Source of the DNA: Prorocentrum cordatum
Lineage: Eukaryota > Sar > Dinophyceae > Prorocentrales > Prorocentraceae
Length of the DNA: 64,000 nucleotides
Assembly: GCA_963575745.1 (NCBI GenBank)
Contig: CAUYUJ010003991.1
Span: 1 to 64,000, forward strand
Direction: 5' to 3'
Part shown: piece after piece, positions 9,379 through 19,788 of the stretch
Layout: the number at the start of each line of letters is the position of its first letter
Numbering within the stretch: position 1 is the stretch's first letter
Translations under genes and position numbers: made by a program
Notes under the pieces: generated by a model
Told to the model about the DNA's origin: nothing
The model's input: the letters and a program-made list of their open reading frames with translations, nothing else
Databases searched by the model: none

Positions 9379-9659
9379 TTCATGATCATAATTGGTGAGG
9401 AGGATTCACGCCAAACGCCCAGCCCCCCCCTACTTTGACGCCTCGGAGTGCGATTGGGGGGTATATATGATGAAGTGGGCTGACGGAGGAGAAGGAGGAG
9501 GAGGAGGAAGAGGAGGATTTTAAACATGAGGTTGAGGAGAACAGAGGAAGGGGCGGAGGGAGGAGGAGGAGGGAGGGGAATGCAGGAGGAGGAGGAGGAG
9601 GAGCGAGGCCTCGCCCCTGCCTCCCACCTGCCCGCTTCCGCGTCTCTCCGGCGGGTCAG
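9379..9659 (+). other. end of the intron upstream of the first visible pyruvate kinase exon
   Basis: Purine-rich GGA repeats (9,485-9,605) are followed by a pyrimidine-rich stretch ending in TCAG at 9,656-9,659, which forms the acceptor of the next exon. Confidence 0.6.
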
Positions 9660-9705
9660 GACCGAGATCATATGCACCATCGGCCCTAAGTCGTGGGACC
9701 CCGAG
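9660..9705 (+). CDS. PK: pyruvate kinase visible exon 1
   Basis: Encodes RTEIICTIGPKSWDPE, the first beta-strand block of the A domain. The first base completes a codon begun in an unseen upstream exon (phase 2). Acceptor TCAG|G follows a pyrimidine tract. Donor GAG|GC, intron 1 of 1,184 nt, phase 0. Confidence 0.9.
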
Positions 9706-10889
9706 GCGGGCCGCCGTCGCCGCGCCTCCGAGCACGAGGGTTGAGGAGCATGATGATGACACGAGGAGGGGGCACAGGGGAAGGAGCAGGATGAGGAGGA
9801 GGGCCGGAAAGAGAGGAGAAAGAGGAGGAGGAGGGGGAGGAGGAGAAGGAGGAGGAGGAGGAGGAGAAGGAGGGGGAGGAGGACCAGGAGGAGGAGGGGG
9901 AGGAGGAGGAAGAGGAGGTGGGGTTGAGGGGGAGACATGGGGGAGGATTAGGAAGAGGAGGAGGGCAAGGAGATGGGGATGGCGGGAGAGGATGAAGAAG
10001 AGGAGGGAGATATGGAAGAGAAGGGGAAAAGAGGGCATGATGAGGAGAAGAGAATGAACGATAGGACGAGCGAGGAAGAGGAAGTACGAGGCGGAGTAGA
10101 ATCCGAAGGCGGCGAGGATGACACGGATAATGGGCACGACTTACCAAATTGAACCCGCGCCTTCTCGGCGGGGTGTCGCGGCGGCTTGGCGAGGTCCCCG
10201 AGGGCGCCGCGTAGTTCAACGTGTACCGTTTCCCGAGCCCCAGATCAAGGGCAACGTTAGGGGGGCTGGGCTCCAGGGGCGATTTATCGACCTCCAATCG
10301 ACCACTGCCTACGAATGCGGTTCCGCTATTGGAGACATACCTCCGATCTATCGGCGATGTATCGCCGATTTCAGTTCGATGTTCACCCCCCCTCACCCCC
10401 CCGAGCTGGTCCATCCCTTGCGTTGCCACTCACCAGTCCTCTGGCAGATTGATTTCTTGGATCCCGCAGGTTTTCCCAGACGTCGGCTCCTGAGGGGCCG
10501 ATGTTGGGCCTTGGAGTGACCAGACTTGGATCCAGGACGAAAATCTAACCCCTGGGGAAAGGGTCGAGACTTGTTCTGGAACCCGCGGATCGAAACGATC
10601 AAAACGTCGGGTCTGCTGTGTAAGTTTTTGGCATGGCTACAATGCCGATGCAGGCGCTGCATTCTTCACTTAAACGGCACGAGCGCAGTGGAATTCGTTG
10701 CTACCTTGTCCCCGCCCATGGTTCTAGGGAGAGGAGGACGATAGCGAAGAGGAGGAGGAAGAGGAGGAAGGAGGGGGAAGCGAGAAGGAGGAAAGGGAGT
10801 GCCCATCCATTCATCCTTCCCCTCGACCCCTCCGTCATGCACCTCCTTCCCTGCCTCCCTTCCCCTCTTTACCTTCTTCTCCTCTCGAG
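9706..10889 (+). other. PK intron 1 (1,184 nt, GC-AG)
   Basis: The first 400 nt are purine-rich (GGAGGA repeats, 9,730-10,090). The last 170 nt turn from purine-rich to pyrimidine-rich before CTCGAG|G. CGAGG is present at both junctions. The middle (10,100-10,730) is unique and unassigned. Confidence 0.8.
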
Positions 10890-10973
10890 GTGCTCGTCAA
10901 GCTCATCGACGCCGGCATGAACACGGTGCGCTGCAACATGTCACACGGTGATCACGCGGACCGCGCGGCGGGG
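10890..10973 (+). CDS. PK: pyruvate kinase visible exon 2
   Basis: 28 codons, VLVKLIDAGMNTVRCNMSHG and on; matches the family block GMNxARLNFSHG with the substrate-contacting Arg kept and Leu-Asn changed to Cys-Asn. The end is set at GGG|GT, the one junction without AG on the donor side, so it could move by a few codons. Confidence 0.88.
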
Positions 10974-11937
10974 GTGCGACAATGAGCGCACTACGTTTTG
11001 TCTTGTTGCTCCCGGTCCTCCTTCCCGCTCGCCGCTCTTCCCTCCTCTCTAATCCCTCCCATCTCCCTCACTCCGTCCATTCTCCCATCCGTTCATCCGT
11101 TGCCCCCTCCCTTCTGCGCTCCCTCCCTGCCTGCCTCCCTCTTCCCTCCCTCTCGTCATCCTTCTTCTCTTCCTCCTCGCTCTCCCTTCCCCTTCCCGCT
11201 TCCATCACTCCTCATGCCCGCTCCTTCCTTCCGCCTACTTCTCGGACTGGTGCGCGAAGCGCTTTTTCGCTGCCCCTTGCCTCCGTTCCATCCCCCTGCT
11301 CCCATCTCCCTGCTTCCTGATCCGTGCTGCCTCATCCTTCCTTCTGCAGCCTCCGTGTTCCCGTGCTCATCCTTCCGCATCCGTTCTTCTCATTTGTTTG
11401 TCCGCCGCAGCATGGTTTCCCTCACGCTTTCCTCCCCCTCGCCCCTTCTCCTTTTATCTCTGCCTCCTCCGTCCCCCATGATTCACCCTCAATCCCGCTC
11501 CTCTATCCTGCACTCTCGCTCGTCGTCGTTCTCCGCCTCCTTCCTTGTCCTCATTTTCGCCCCTCTCGCGCCTCGTCCTCCTGCCTCCCTGCCCCGTTCT
11601 CCACCATCCTCCATCCTCCGTTTCAGCTGCACTCGGCTCCAGCCTGGCCCTTTTAATTTTGATCCTCACTGTGTTGTGCTCCCCGCTCTGGTCTGAACCA
11701 GTCCAGTCCCCTTGCCAGTCCCCACTTCCCGTGCTCCACCTCCCCGTGGCCCTTAGCCGTTCCCCTCCGTCCGCTCCCCGTGCCATTTCCCCCTCCTGCT
11801 CGCACTCCCGCCGTCGATCTCGCTTTCCTCCTCGTCCTCACGCCTTACTCCTCACCTTCTTCCTCCTCTTCCTCGTCTTGCTCGTCCTCCTTCACACCTG
11901 TCCCGACCCGTTCGGCCATGGTCCCGCCCGTATGGAG
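10974..11937 (+). other. PK intron 2 (964 nt, GT-AG)
   Basis: Pyrimidine-rich over nearly all its length (C/T clusters 11,010-11,900), which explains the long Pro/Ser-rich frames. No other feature seen. Confidence 0.75.
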
Positions 11938-12009
11938 GAGCAGACGATGAAGCTAGAGAACCTTGAGAAGGCCTACCAGATGCGGCCTGAAGCTAGAGGT
12001 ACCGTCAAG
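11938..12009 (+). CDS. PK: pyruvate kinase visible exon 3
   Basis: 24 codons, EQTMKLENLEKAYQMRPEAR then GTVK, the helix and strand before the DTKGPE block. Acceptor ATGGAG|G; donor AAG|GC chosen because it joins in frame to the next exon as GTVK-VLMDTRGPE. Phase 0. Intron 3 is 7,200 nt. Confidence 0.87.
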
Positions 12010-12320
12010 GCGCACTCGTAGGCTCAGAGATCGACACTTCTGTTGGTTTGGACTTCGAGTCGTAGCGGCAAGCAGAAGGCAGGTTTGCAGGCATCTTGCA
12101 TGCAAGCACTCGAACACATTGAAATCATCATTCACGCAAGCAGCCAACCGTGTAAGTTGCCGACAACAGCGCACGCACGGAAGCCAGCAGTGACATGAGT
12201 TCGCAAGCAAGCAACCATGCGCGCGCCCACTAGCATTCACGTAGCACATACGCGAGCATGGAAGCGAGTCCGCAAGTTATTCTTTACGCTTCGCGTATCC
12301 CCACTAGCGCCTGGCAGTCA
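12010..12320 (+). other. start of PK intron 3, unassigned
   Basis: Unique sequence without a recognised gene. GTATCCCCACTAGC at about 12,295 recurs, slightly changed, near 12,904 and 13,055. Confidence 0.5.
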
Positions 12321-12434
12321 GGGGGGGGGGGGGGGGGGGGGGGGGGGAGGGAGAGGGGAGAGGGAGGAGAGGGGGGAGTGGGGGGGGGGGGGAGAGGGAG
12401 GGGGGGGGGGGGGGGGGGGAAGAAAGAAAAGAGA

Positions 12435-12508
<74 letters not shown>

Positions 12509-12531
12509 GGGGGGGGGGGGGGGGGGGGGGG

Positions 12532-12614
<83 letters not shown>

Positions 12615-12630
12615 GGGGGGGGGGGGGGGG
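12321..12630 (+). repeat. about 310-nt G tract with A interruptions (intron 3)
   Basis: Runs of G broken by single A, GAGA and AAGAAAGAAAAG. If the PK pre-mRNA is made it would carry this tract as RNA. The poly-Gly and poly-Pro frames here are not genes. Confidence 0.9.
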
Positions 12631-13267
12631 CGGCCCCACCGCGGGGCCGACCGGCCGCCCCGCCCACCCGCGCGCACGCTCAGCGGCGGGGGGCGGCCCA
12701 GGGGCAAGCCCGCGCGGGCACATTTCAGCGTTGTTAATTTATTTGTTTGTTTTTTTTTTTCTGCTGCTGGCACATGCTCAGCTGCTTCTTCTTGGCCGGC
12801 ACTTGTGCTGCGCTGTTAATTATATGCCTTCCCGTGCGCTGTGTCCCAGCCTCGTTCACACCGCCCTCTGGACTTTTCCTTGCGGGCCGCGAATCAAAAA
12901 AAAAGTATCCCCACCAGCCTCTTAATGTGGGTCGTTTTGTCCCTGGCACGTGGCCACCCGCCTGTGGCCATGCGCCACCGCGGCTAACTATCTTCGTTCA
13001 GCGCCCCGAACGTTGCCCCGCTTCTTGACCTCAGTCCTGGAGCCGCCGACAAAAAAATATCCCCACTAGCCCATTCAGACGCCCAGCCATTGAGAGCTGA
13101 CGGGAAACGGGGCGAAGAGGCACATCTAGAGAAACAAAGCGAGCAACCGCGGTGAACCGACAGCTCTGGAAGCAAGGGGGTGGCCTTGGAAGGCCTCTGC
13201 GGGCCACCCCCCCTGGGGCCAAACCGGCCATTGGGCCGCGTGGGGGCGAGGGGTAAAAGAGGAAAGG

Positions 13268-13304
<37 letters not shown>

Positions 13305-13450
13305 GAGGAGGACGAGGAGGACCCGAGGAAGAACGAGGAGGACGAGACGCGGATGAGCACGAGGACGAGGCCCCCGCCACTAGGGATGAGACGATGCGGA
13401 GAGGACGCATGAAACCATGTAGAGGTATTCCTGTGCCGGTTGCTGCTGCT
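12631..13450 (+). other. intron 3 GC-rich and purine-rich stretch, no gene
   Basis: CGG/CCG-rich to 12,720. Two TATCCCCAC[CT]AGC blocks follow A-runs at 12,896 and 13,050. GGA-repeat purine tract at 13,255-13,330. No coding match. Confidence 0.5.
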
Positions 13451-13454
13451 GCTG

Positions 13455-13850
13455 GTGCTGCTGGGGGGTTGGGGGGCCCTCTTGGAACCCTCTTGGTAAC
13501 CCTGGAAGGCTTCTTGGGATCATCTTGGAGGCCATCGATTACAGGATGAGGGGGTCCTCAACTCAGCTCCCCCCTCAGGAGCCGGTAACCCGCTTCTTTG
13601 GGCTCTCTTGGAGCGCTCTTGGGCGCTCTTGGAGCGGTCTTGGGGCCGTTTGGAGCATCTTGGGATCCATCTTGCGCCAGCTTGGGCTATCGGAGCCATC
13701 TTGGAGGTCATCTTGGGCTCTCTGAGGCCGCTCGGGGGCTTCTTGGGGGCCTCTCGGGTGCCTCTCGTGGCCCTGTTGGGACCCTCTTGGAGCCCTCTTG
13801 GGGCTCTCTTGGGAGCCCTGGAGCGCCTCTTGGGGCCATCTTCGAGGCTA
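13455..13850 (+). repeat. degenerate CTTGGGGCC array, forward (intron 3)
   Basis: Repeated TCTTGGnGCnCTCTTGGGG with occasional GAGGCCATCG spacers. The region after it (13,860-14,030) matches the tail at 8.66-8.96 kb, so these are two copies of one unit. Confidence 0.8.
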
Positions 13851-14150
13851 TCGATCAAAGGAGGGAGGCTCCCGATCGAGGCCCACCCCCTCGGGGGGGC
13901 CACGATCCTCGTGAAGGGTGTCAAACATTGGCCCTCCCAGGGGCCGAAAAAGGGCCCTCCAACGACCCGCGACCGCCGCCGAAAAATGCCAGGGGAGGGG
14001 GTAGGGGGAGGGTCAAGACTCCCTCCCCGCCCGCAAGCCGTCTCGCTCACTCTCACCCGCCCTCCCAACACATACGTAGCACCCGAGTCTGGCCCGAGCC
14101 TCAGCATATTCAGCAGTCGTCTTTGGATGGGCAGCTACTGGGGGCCAATC

Positions 14151-14548
14151 CGCCGCCGCCGCCTCCGCCGCCGCCGCCGCCGCCGCCGCCGCTGCCCGCC
14201 GCCGCCGCCCCCGCCGCGCCGCCGCCGCCGCCGCTGCCCGCCCGCCGCGCAGCCCCGCCGCCGCCGCCGCCGCCGCCGCCCCCGCTGCCGCGCAGCCGCC
14301 GCGATCCGCGCCGCCGCCGCCGCCGCAACCGCAGCCGCCGCAGCCGCCCAGCCGCCGCCGCCGCCGCGCCGCTGCCCGCCGCCGCCGCCGCCGCGCTACG
14401 CCGCCGCCGCCGCCGCCGCCGCTGCCGCCGCCGCGCCGCCCGCCGCTGCCGCCGCCCCCGCCCCCGCTGCCGCAGCAGCCGCCGCATCCGCCGCCGCCGC
14501 CGCCGCCGCCGCAACCGCAGCCGCCGCAGCCGCCGACGCCGCCGCCAA
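14151..14548 (+). repeat. about 400-nt CCG-rich tract (intron 3)
   Basis: Nearly uninterrupted GCC/CCG triplets with frame slips, read as poly-Pro, poly-Ala or poly-Arg. Treated as an expanded microsatellite, not a gene. Confidence 0.9.
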
Positions 14549-16089
14549 GTGTATTCTGTATTGTTTTTTGACGGGAATGGTGGGGGGGAGGCCGCATCGT
14601 GTCTAGGGAACAGTGATCAACCCCTCCCCGACAGGGGAGACGGGTTTTGTGTAAGAGGGAATAATGAATCCCGTCAGACCACCCACACCCAGAGGCCTGG
14701 TGGGATTAAATGATCACTCGGGCGTGTATGTAAACACCCACGCAGGCAAGCATGTAAGCACCCGTGCATTCGTGTAAGCAGACAGACAGGCAATCATGTA
14801 CAGATGCACGCAACAAGACGAAACACGTTAGCACTTGGGTACGCAAGCATGCAAGCGTGCACTCACGCAGAACGGGTGCGAGATCGTGCGTATGCAAAGC
14901 ATGCGGCTACGAAATCACGCAATCAATACATCATGCACGGCATCAAGACGCGCAGACGCAAGCAAGCCAACACGCAAGGAATCATGCACGCATGCCTTCA
15001 CACACGCAAACGCACCCTCACTGTTGGGCGTCGCGGCCACGCGCGCAGCGTCGCGGCGGGGGCAGTCGGAGAAGCGTTTGTAGGAGCCGCCGAGGCGACA
15101 AAAGTTCCCAGGGATTCGCGCAGCTTGGCGAGGATCACAGGCCTCACTCACGGAGAACCACGCGGTGCGGGCGTCCCTCGGTGGTGCCGCCGAGGGACTG
15201 GACCAGCGAGGAAGCTAACCTGCGAAGAACGACCACGGTAGATCGAGCACGAGGGTGCACCGACACGGCCAGTGACGGACCACGAGGGGTCGGCACGTGC
15301 CCCGAGGCACGCTCACACGCGCATGCGCAATCACGGGACAACCACGCAGTTGTGCGAGCACAGAGACTATATGCAATCATGTATGCATTCATTCAAATGT
15401 GAGTCAGCCGTACGAGCGCCCATGTACGCAGACACACTGAAGCACGCATGCTTTTTGCGTCGGCGGTTGGGCAGAGGTCGATTGCTTGGGCGGATAGGCA
15501 CCAGGGGACACGCTGTATGCAAATTGTGGCCGCAATGCACGGAAGGAAGTGGAGAACCCCCGGCGCGACGGGGAGAAAGGAAACCAGGCCACTCAGAGTT
15601 ACCGGCAGCGGCGGGGGGAGCGCCGGGGGGGGGGAGCAGCGCCGGCACGCACAGGCTGTACTGTACTGCGCTGAGCTGAATCTGGGGGGGGGGGGGGGCA
15701 GCCAGGAGCTGCAGCTGGCGGAGAAGAGAAAACGAAACGGAGCCCAGCCCGGAGGACCCAGCGCGGTCCAGGGAGGGGCCAGAGCACCGAGACCGGCAGG
15801 CCTGCGAGTTGCGTGCATGGATAATGTCAGTTTGTGATTAACATAAGTGACGCTCCCACCCCCCTCGGGGCTGATGAATCGACCTCGCGGGGCACGATAT
15901 TGTTTTAATCACGCGCGCCAGGGGTAAGGAGGAGAGAGGAGGGGGAGGGGGGAGAAGGAGGAGAAGGATGAGGACGAGGAAGAGGCGGAGAAGAGGGTTC
16001 AGTTCAGTTCAATTCGGGCTTGCCGAAAACATACAAGCCGTTAAAGGCGGCGATAAACAAGAAAAACAACGAAAAGCCAGGAGAGACGA
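14549..16089 (+). other. intron 3 mixed low-complexity and unique DNA, no gene
   Basis: 14,715-15,010 is a loose repeat of CACGCAAGCATGCA type. 15,625-15,700 has two short G runs. 15,930-15,990 is GGA-rich. No protein match; the long frames are Arg/His/Thr-rich translations of the repeat. Confidence 0.5.
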
Positions 16090-16349
16090 TCCTCATCCTC
16101 CTCGTCCCCCCAGTCCCCGCTGTCGACTCGGTCGACGCGGGCCTCGGCCTCCCAGTACGGGAGGGAGCCGGTGGCGAGGCCGAAGTGCGCCAGCAGCCGA
16201 CTTGGCGTCAAGGCCCCCACGGCGGACCTGGCCGAAAGACCGCCTGCGGGGCGCGGGCCTCGGCCCAACCATGGCCGCGGCCAGGGCCGAAAAGTCCGAG
16301 GCCGAGGGCTGCTCAAAGACCCCGAGACCCCACCCACGATATTTCGACA

Positions 16350-16560
16350 GCCACCTCGGAGAAAGGCCTTGTTGGAGCCGTCTCTTCTGCTGGCGGAGCC
16401 CAGACCCAGCGGCGACAGGATTACAGCATTGGGAGAGCGACCGCACGGCACCCCAAGGGAAGGCTCCACAGGCCAGGCAGCAAACCAATGTGGGCCCAGC
16501 GATGACAGTGGCCCCTGTCTCATCGTGTACCGAAGCCATTGTTACACATTGCCCAGGCAA
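16350..16560 (-). pseudogene. LINE C-terminal Cys motif
   Basis: The minus strand reads VCCLACGAFPWGAVRSLSQCC, matching the CxxCGAY...L..C zinc-type motif that ends these polyproteins. It sets the element's 3' end at about 16,100; no poly(A) tail is seen. Confidence 0.55.
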
Positions 16561-16744
16561 AGCCATCAGGTCTCCAAGCTCAGGGACAGCGGCCTCCAAA
16601 GCTTCACCCGAGAGGACCCTACTCAACGCCATCCCTGCGCGGGGGTTGGCGGCCTGCCGTGCAGGCCTAGCCGATCCTCCTGTGCGGAGCCTCTCGGGGA
16701 GCCGAGTGGAGTCGCACCAACCCCGAGTGACCGCAATATCTCCC

Positions 16745-17590
16745 TACCGTCCCACCCAGTGGTCGAACTCCCGCCAAAGACATTTGAAGCCCGCGATTTG
16801 TGGGGCAGCCGCATCAACGCTAGGATGGGCCGCTGCTCCTCTTTTGGCGAAGGAGTCCGCCGATGCATTCGCTCGGCGTTCCCAGAACGTGGCACGACCC
16901 CTCCACACATCAGCCTCCGAGCAATGGGCATTGGTCTTATGGATGGGGGCGCTTCCATCAACCGCAGCATGGAACTTGCCCCACATGTGCGCTTGACCAC
17001 ACCGTGCAGGTACGGACTTTCCTCTCGAGAGCGCAGCCCCTACAGTGCCTGAGCAGTCGAATCAGACGGCCTCGACCCCGAAGGCAACGAGAGGTAGCAT
17101 ACATCTGGCGTAGTCCTCTCCATCTCTCGCGAGTTCGAGGGGGGCAGCATCCCAGGGCACGGGCCCAAAGGCCGCCGCGATGGCGCGCCCCGGGTCACCT
17201 ACCATCACGACGGCCCAACCCGTGCGCCTGAGCATAGCATTTGAAGGGTGCAATGCTGACCAGCATAGCATCTGAAGGGTGCAACGCTGACCCGTCGGTG
17301 AACAGCTTACCAGACAGCATGCCGCCGGCGGGGCGTTGAAACTAGCTGTTCTCGCAGTCTTGCGAGTGCAAGGGAGGAGGAATGAGCTCTCGGGGGCGCG
17401 GAAAAATGCCACGGGCAAATGATTCACAGGCCACCCCAAATTCTCTAATTCTCCTCGCGGCAGACGTGCATTCATGAGACAAATAAAACCTGCGATCAGC
17501 TTCCCACGCCGAACATTCAAATATGCGGCGATAAAGAGTGCCAGCTTTCTCTCCGCACAACTGACAAATATTGGTATTAGACAGGCCATG
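16745..17590 (-). pseudogene. LINE Cys cluster and RNase H, disrupted
   Basis: 17,500-17,590 reads CQLCGEKAGTLYRRIFEC, a CxxC...C motif typical between RT and RNase H in these elements. RNase H begins near 17,310 with FTDGSALHPS and continues in another frame with GWAVVMVGDPGRAIAAAFG (about 17,170-17,225) and RDGEDYA. The 31-bp duplication at 17,231-17,292 accounts for the frame change. 16,830-16,990 reads KTNAHCSEADVWRG and RRANASADSFAKRGA, the C-terminal RNase H block. Confidence 0.75.
17231..17292. repeat. 31-bp tandem duplication inside the LINE RNase H
   Basis: 17,231-17,261 and 17,262-17,292 begin AGCATAGCAT and differ at two or three positions. 31 is not a multiple of three, so the RNase H frame is broken. 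Confidence 0.9.
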
Positions 17591-17638
17591 TCGGTGCAGC
17601 CTGTCTTGGGTCCAGCAAGTGCCTGAGATGGCCGTTCT

Positions 17639-18265
17639 CTAGCTGTTCTGCTGCGACTTGCCCCAAGTGGGGGTCTTGCGACTAGACGAGGAATCGAGCG
17701 GGCGCCAGAAGACAGTCCGAGCCCAAGTATCCGACTCCGACTTGAGGGCTCGATAGTCGTACATCTCTCGGGAAGCTTGCAGTGCCAAGCCGGCCACAGC
17801 GGAGGACGACAACTTAAGGAGATCAATTGTCCCCCCCGTGGCCAGAGTGACAGAACGAGCGGAGGGCGCTGTCCAGCCCAGGACTCCACGCGCAAGAACA
17901 TACACGTAAGCCGACGACGTCACACGACTGCAAGGACGCCTGGAGTTGGCTAGCACACGAACCGCATCCTCACAGACTGCTTGCAGGATGGAGATCTTCG
18001 GGGCTCCATCCCACGCAGCTCGGGCCCATTCGAAGACCACTTGCCTGAAGTACGAATGCATGGGGTCTATCTTACTCCCCGTCTGAAGCGAGAAAAGATT
18101 GATACCTACCGAAGCCCATTTCTTTAAAGGGGGCGAAAGAAAGAAGGACCTGGTTACGGAGCTTGTGGAGGTGACCCCATGGCAGCCCTTCAACCGCGCA
18201 GCCCCAAAGAGCACTGGCCTGTGGACCAGCGCGACGTATCTGGCCAATAGAGACCCCAGCTCCAC
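17639..18265 (-). pseudogene. LINE linker between RT and RNase H
   Basis: A 200-residue open frame downstream of motif C, with helical segments but no motif I can name. It has the position and length of the RT thumb/connection of the same element. It carries no start codon evidence of its own. Confidence 0.55.
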
Positions 18266-18389
18266 GAAGCCTACAAAGCCGAGACGCCCTTATCAGGCTC
18301 ACAGGGGCCCTCTCAATGGTCACAGGGGCAAGCCTCTTGGAGCCAGTCCCAAGACTCCTAATCGTTCACGGCGTTGGGAGGACTTCTTT

Positions 18390-18975
18390 CAGTTACCCAG
18401 GAGCCCCGTGGCCACATTCTTGCAAGATTCTTGCTGGTCGCAAGGAACTTCGATGTTTCTCCGACGACACCAATCGCAACGATCGCAGCCCATCCATGAG
18501 CTTGCTCCCAGCAGCACCCATCTCACAGATGACGTCGCAGCTGGCCTCAATGGACTGCAGGTGGACATCGTCGACAACGTTCCTGACATCACCGATGGGC
18601 GTTGCGCAGTAATGCCAACCAAGAGCCGATGCATCAAGACTCGTGCCAGCGTGGCGGCTAAGGGGCACCCTGCCAACATTGCGCCAGAAGCAGGTTCAAC
18701 TGGCGAACAACAGCCCTTGTAGCTGATGACCCTCGGACCTGAATACAACGCGCATGCGGCCCGAAGAAGCCAAGAAGTGAAGTATGTGGCGGCACCTTCC
18801 TTGAACAAGACGTAGTAGCAAACTCTTTCGCATAATTTCTCCAGATGAGTTGACAAAGAGGCCGCCCCCATATTGCGTGCGCGAGCGCAGTGCGCAAGAA
18901 TTTGATGGGCCCATCAAGCTCTGCCAGACTCGTTGTCGCGTTGGCCCCAGAGACAGGATGATGAGGATCTCTGCA
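18390..18975 (-). pseudogene. LINE reverse transcriptase fragment
   Basis: On the minus strand, a block with SGAMLAGCPLAATLARV (about 18,640-18,700) resembles the RT motif GxxAGCxxAT of these elements. A different frame just after it reads NVVDDVHLQ (Asp-Asp codons near 18,566-18,574), the catalytic xxDD of motif C. The two lie in different frames, so at least one indel has occurred. Confidence 0.78.
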
Positions 18976-19110
18976 GACGAATAGTATGTGCGGGGGGATG
19001 AGAGTCGACGCGGTGCGAGGGGAGTGTGAGAATACGTATAAGGGGAGAGGGAGCAACCCCCACGATGCGAATGGAAGGGGGGGGGGAAGGACGGGTGAGA
19101 AGGAGAAGGC

Positions 19111-19192
19111 CCCTCTCTCTGTCTCTCTCTCTCTCTCTCTTTCTCTCGCCCTCTCTCTCTCTCTATCTTTGTCTCGCCCTCTCTCCCCCGCT
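19111..19192 (+). repeat. CT microsatellite before PK exon 4
   Basis: Imperfect (CT)n just upstream of the exon 4 acceptor; it acts as the polypyrimidine tract of intron 3. Confidence 0.85.
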
Positions 19193-19209
19193 CACCCCCT
19201 TCCGCAAAG

Positions 19210-19257
19210 GTGTTGATGGACACCAGGGGCCCTGAGATCAGGACGGGGTACTTCAAG
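19210..19257 (+). CDS. PK: pyruvate kinase visible exon 4
   Basis: 16 codons, VLMDTRGPEIRTGYFK: the family block LDTKGPEIRTG with the Lys changed to Arg and Asp and Thr kept. Acceptor AAAG|G, donor AAG|GC, phase 0. Intron 4 is 3,986 nt. Confidence 0.95.
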
Positions 19258-19725
19258 GCTTCGCGGCCACGTGGGGGAACGGTGGGGAGAACGGCTCATC
19301 TTCGTCCTCTATTTCTTCGCCCGCTTTTACCACATCTGCAATCTCGTTCCTAGCCATTTTCTCAGACACTTGGTTCTGGTTGGCTTCGTCATTGCACCTG
19401 CTTTGAACTGCCCCCTCCAATGGTGGTTGCCTCTCGTCTTCGTTGGCGGCGGCGCAGTGCGGCGAGCAGGACTCTTCTTGTGGTGGTCAAACCGGCACTC
19501 GAGGGAGGCAAAACCAAGTTCACGTTCGTAGCCTCCCTAATGGATCGAGGCGTTCCAGCCGTTGCACATGTTATGCTGGTCACGGGCCTTCTAGGTTTGT
19601 TTGCTTCTTTTGATCATTCAAAATAGGTCGGCCGCGGACGCCGCCATTGGGATGGATTGTCCATCGTGCAACTGTGGTTGTATTATGTGCCCGCGTTTGG
19701 TGTGCCTCGCGGTGTTCCGCATCGT

Positions 19726-19727
19726 GG

Positions 19728-19762
<35 letters not shown>

Positions 19763-19788
19763 ATGATGATGATCATGATGATGATGAT
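19726..19788 (+). repeat. GAT microsatellite
   Basis: Imperfect (GAT)n; reads as poly-Asp, poly-Met or poly-Ile depending on frame. Confidence 0.9.

Larger units (their letters stand above)
16090..18975 (-). mobile_element. 5'-truncated LINE (RT, Cys cluster, RNase H, C-terminal zinc motif), antisense in PK intron 3
   Basis: Read on the minus strand from 18,975 to 16,090: RT core, linker, a CxxC...C cluster, RNase H and a final Cys motif, the usual order for this class of non-LTR element in dinoflagellates. The endonuclease and the first RT motifs are absent, so it is 5'-truncated. Several frame changes and a 31-bp tandem duplication make it inactive. Confidence 0.8.

Noticed and set aside
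10974-11937. Ser/Pro/Leu-rich frames over 200 codons in intron 2
   Set aside because: The pyrimidine-rich intron keeps frames open; the flanking exons splice cleanly over it.
12217-12819. Gly/Pro-rich open frames in intron 3
   Set aside because: Same cause, the second G tract.
13598-14713. Open frames of over 300 codons with poly-Pro/Arg/Ala
   Set aside because: They join the CTTGGGG array and the CCG tract; no domain and no codon-level signal.
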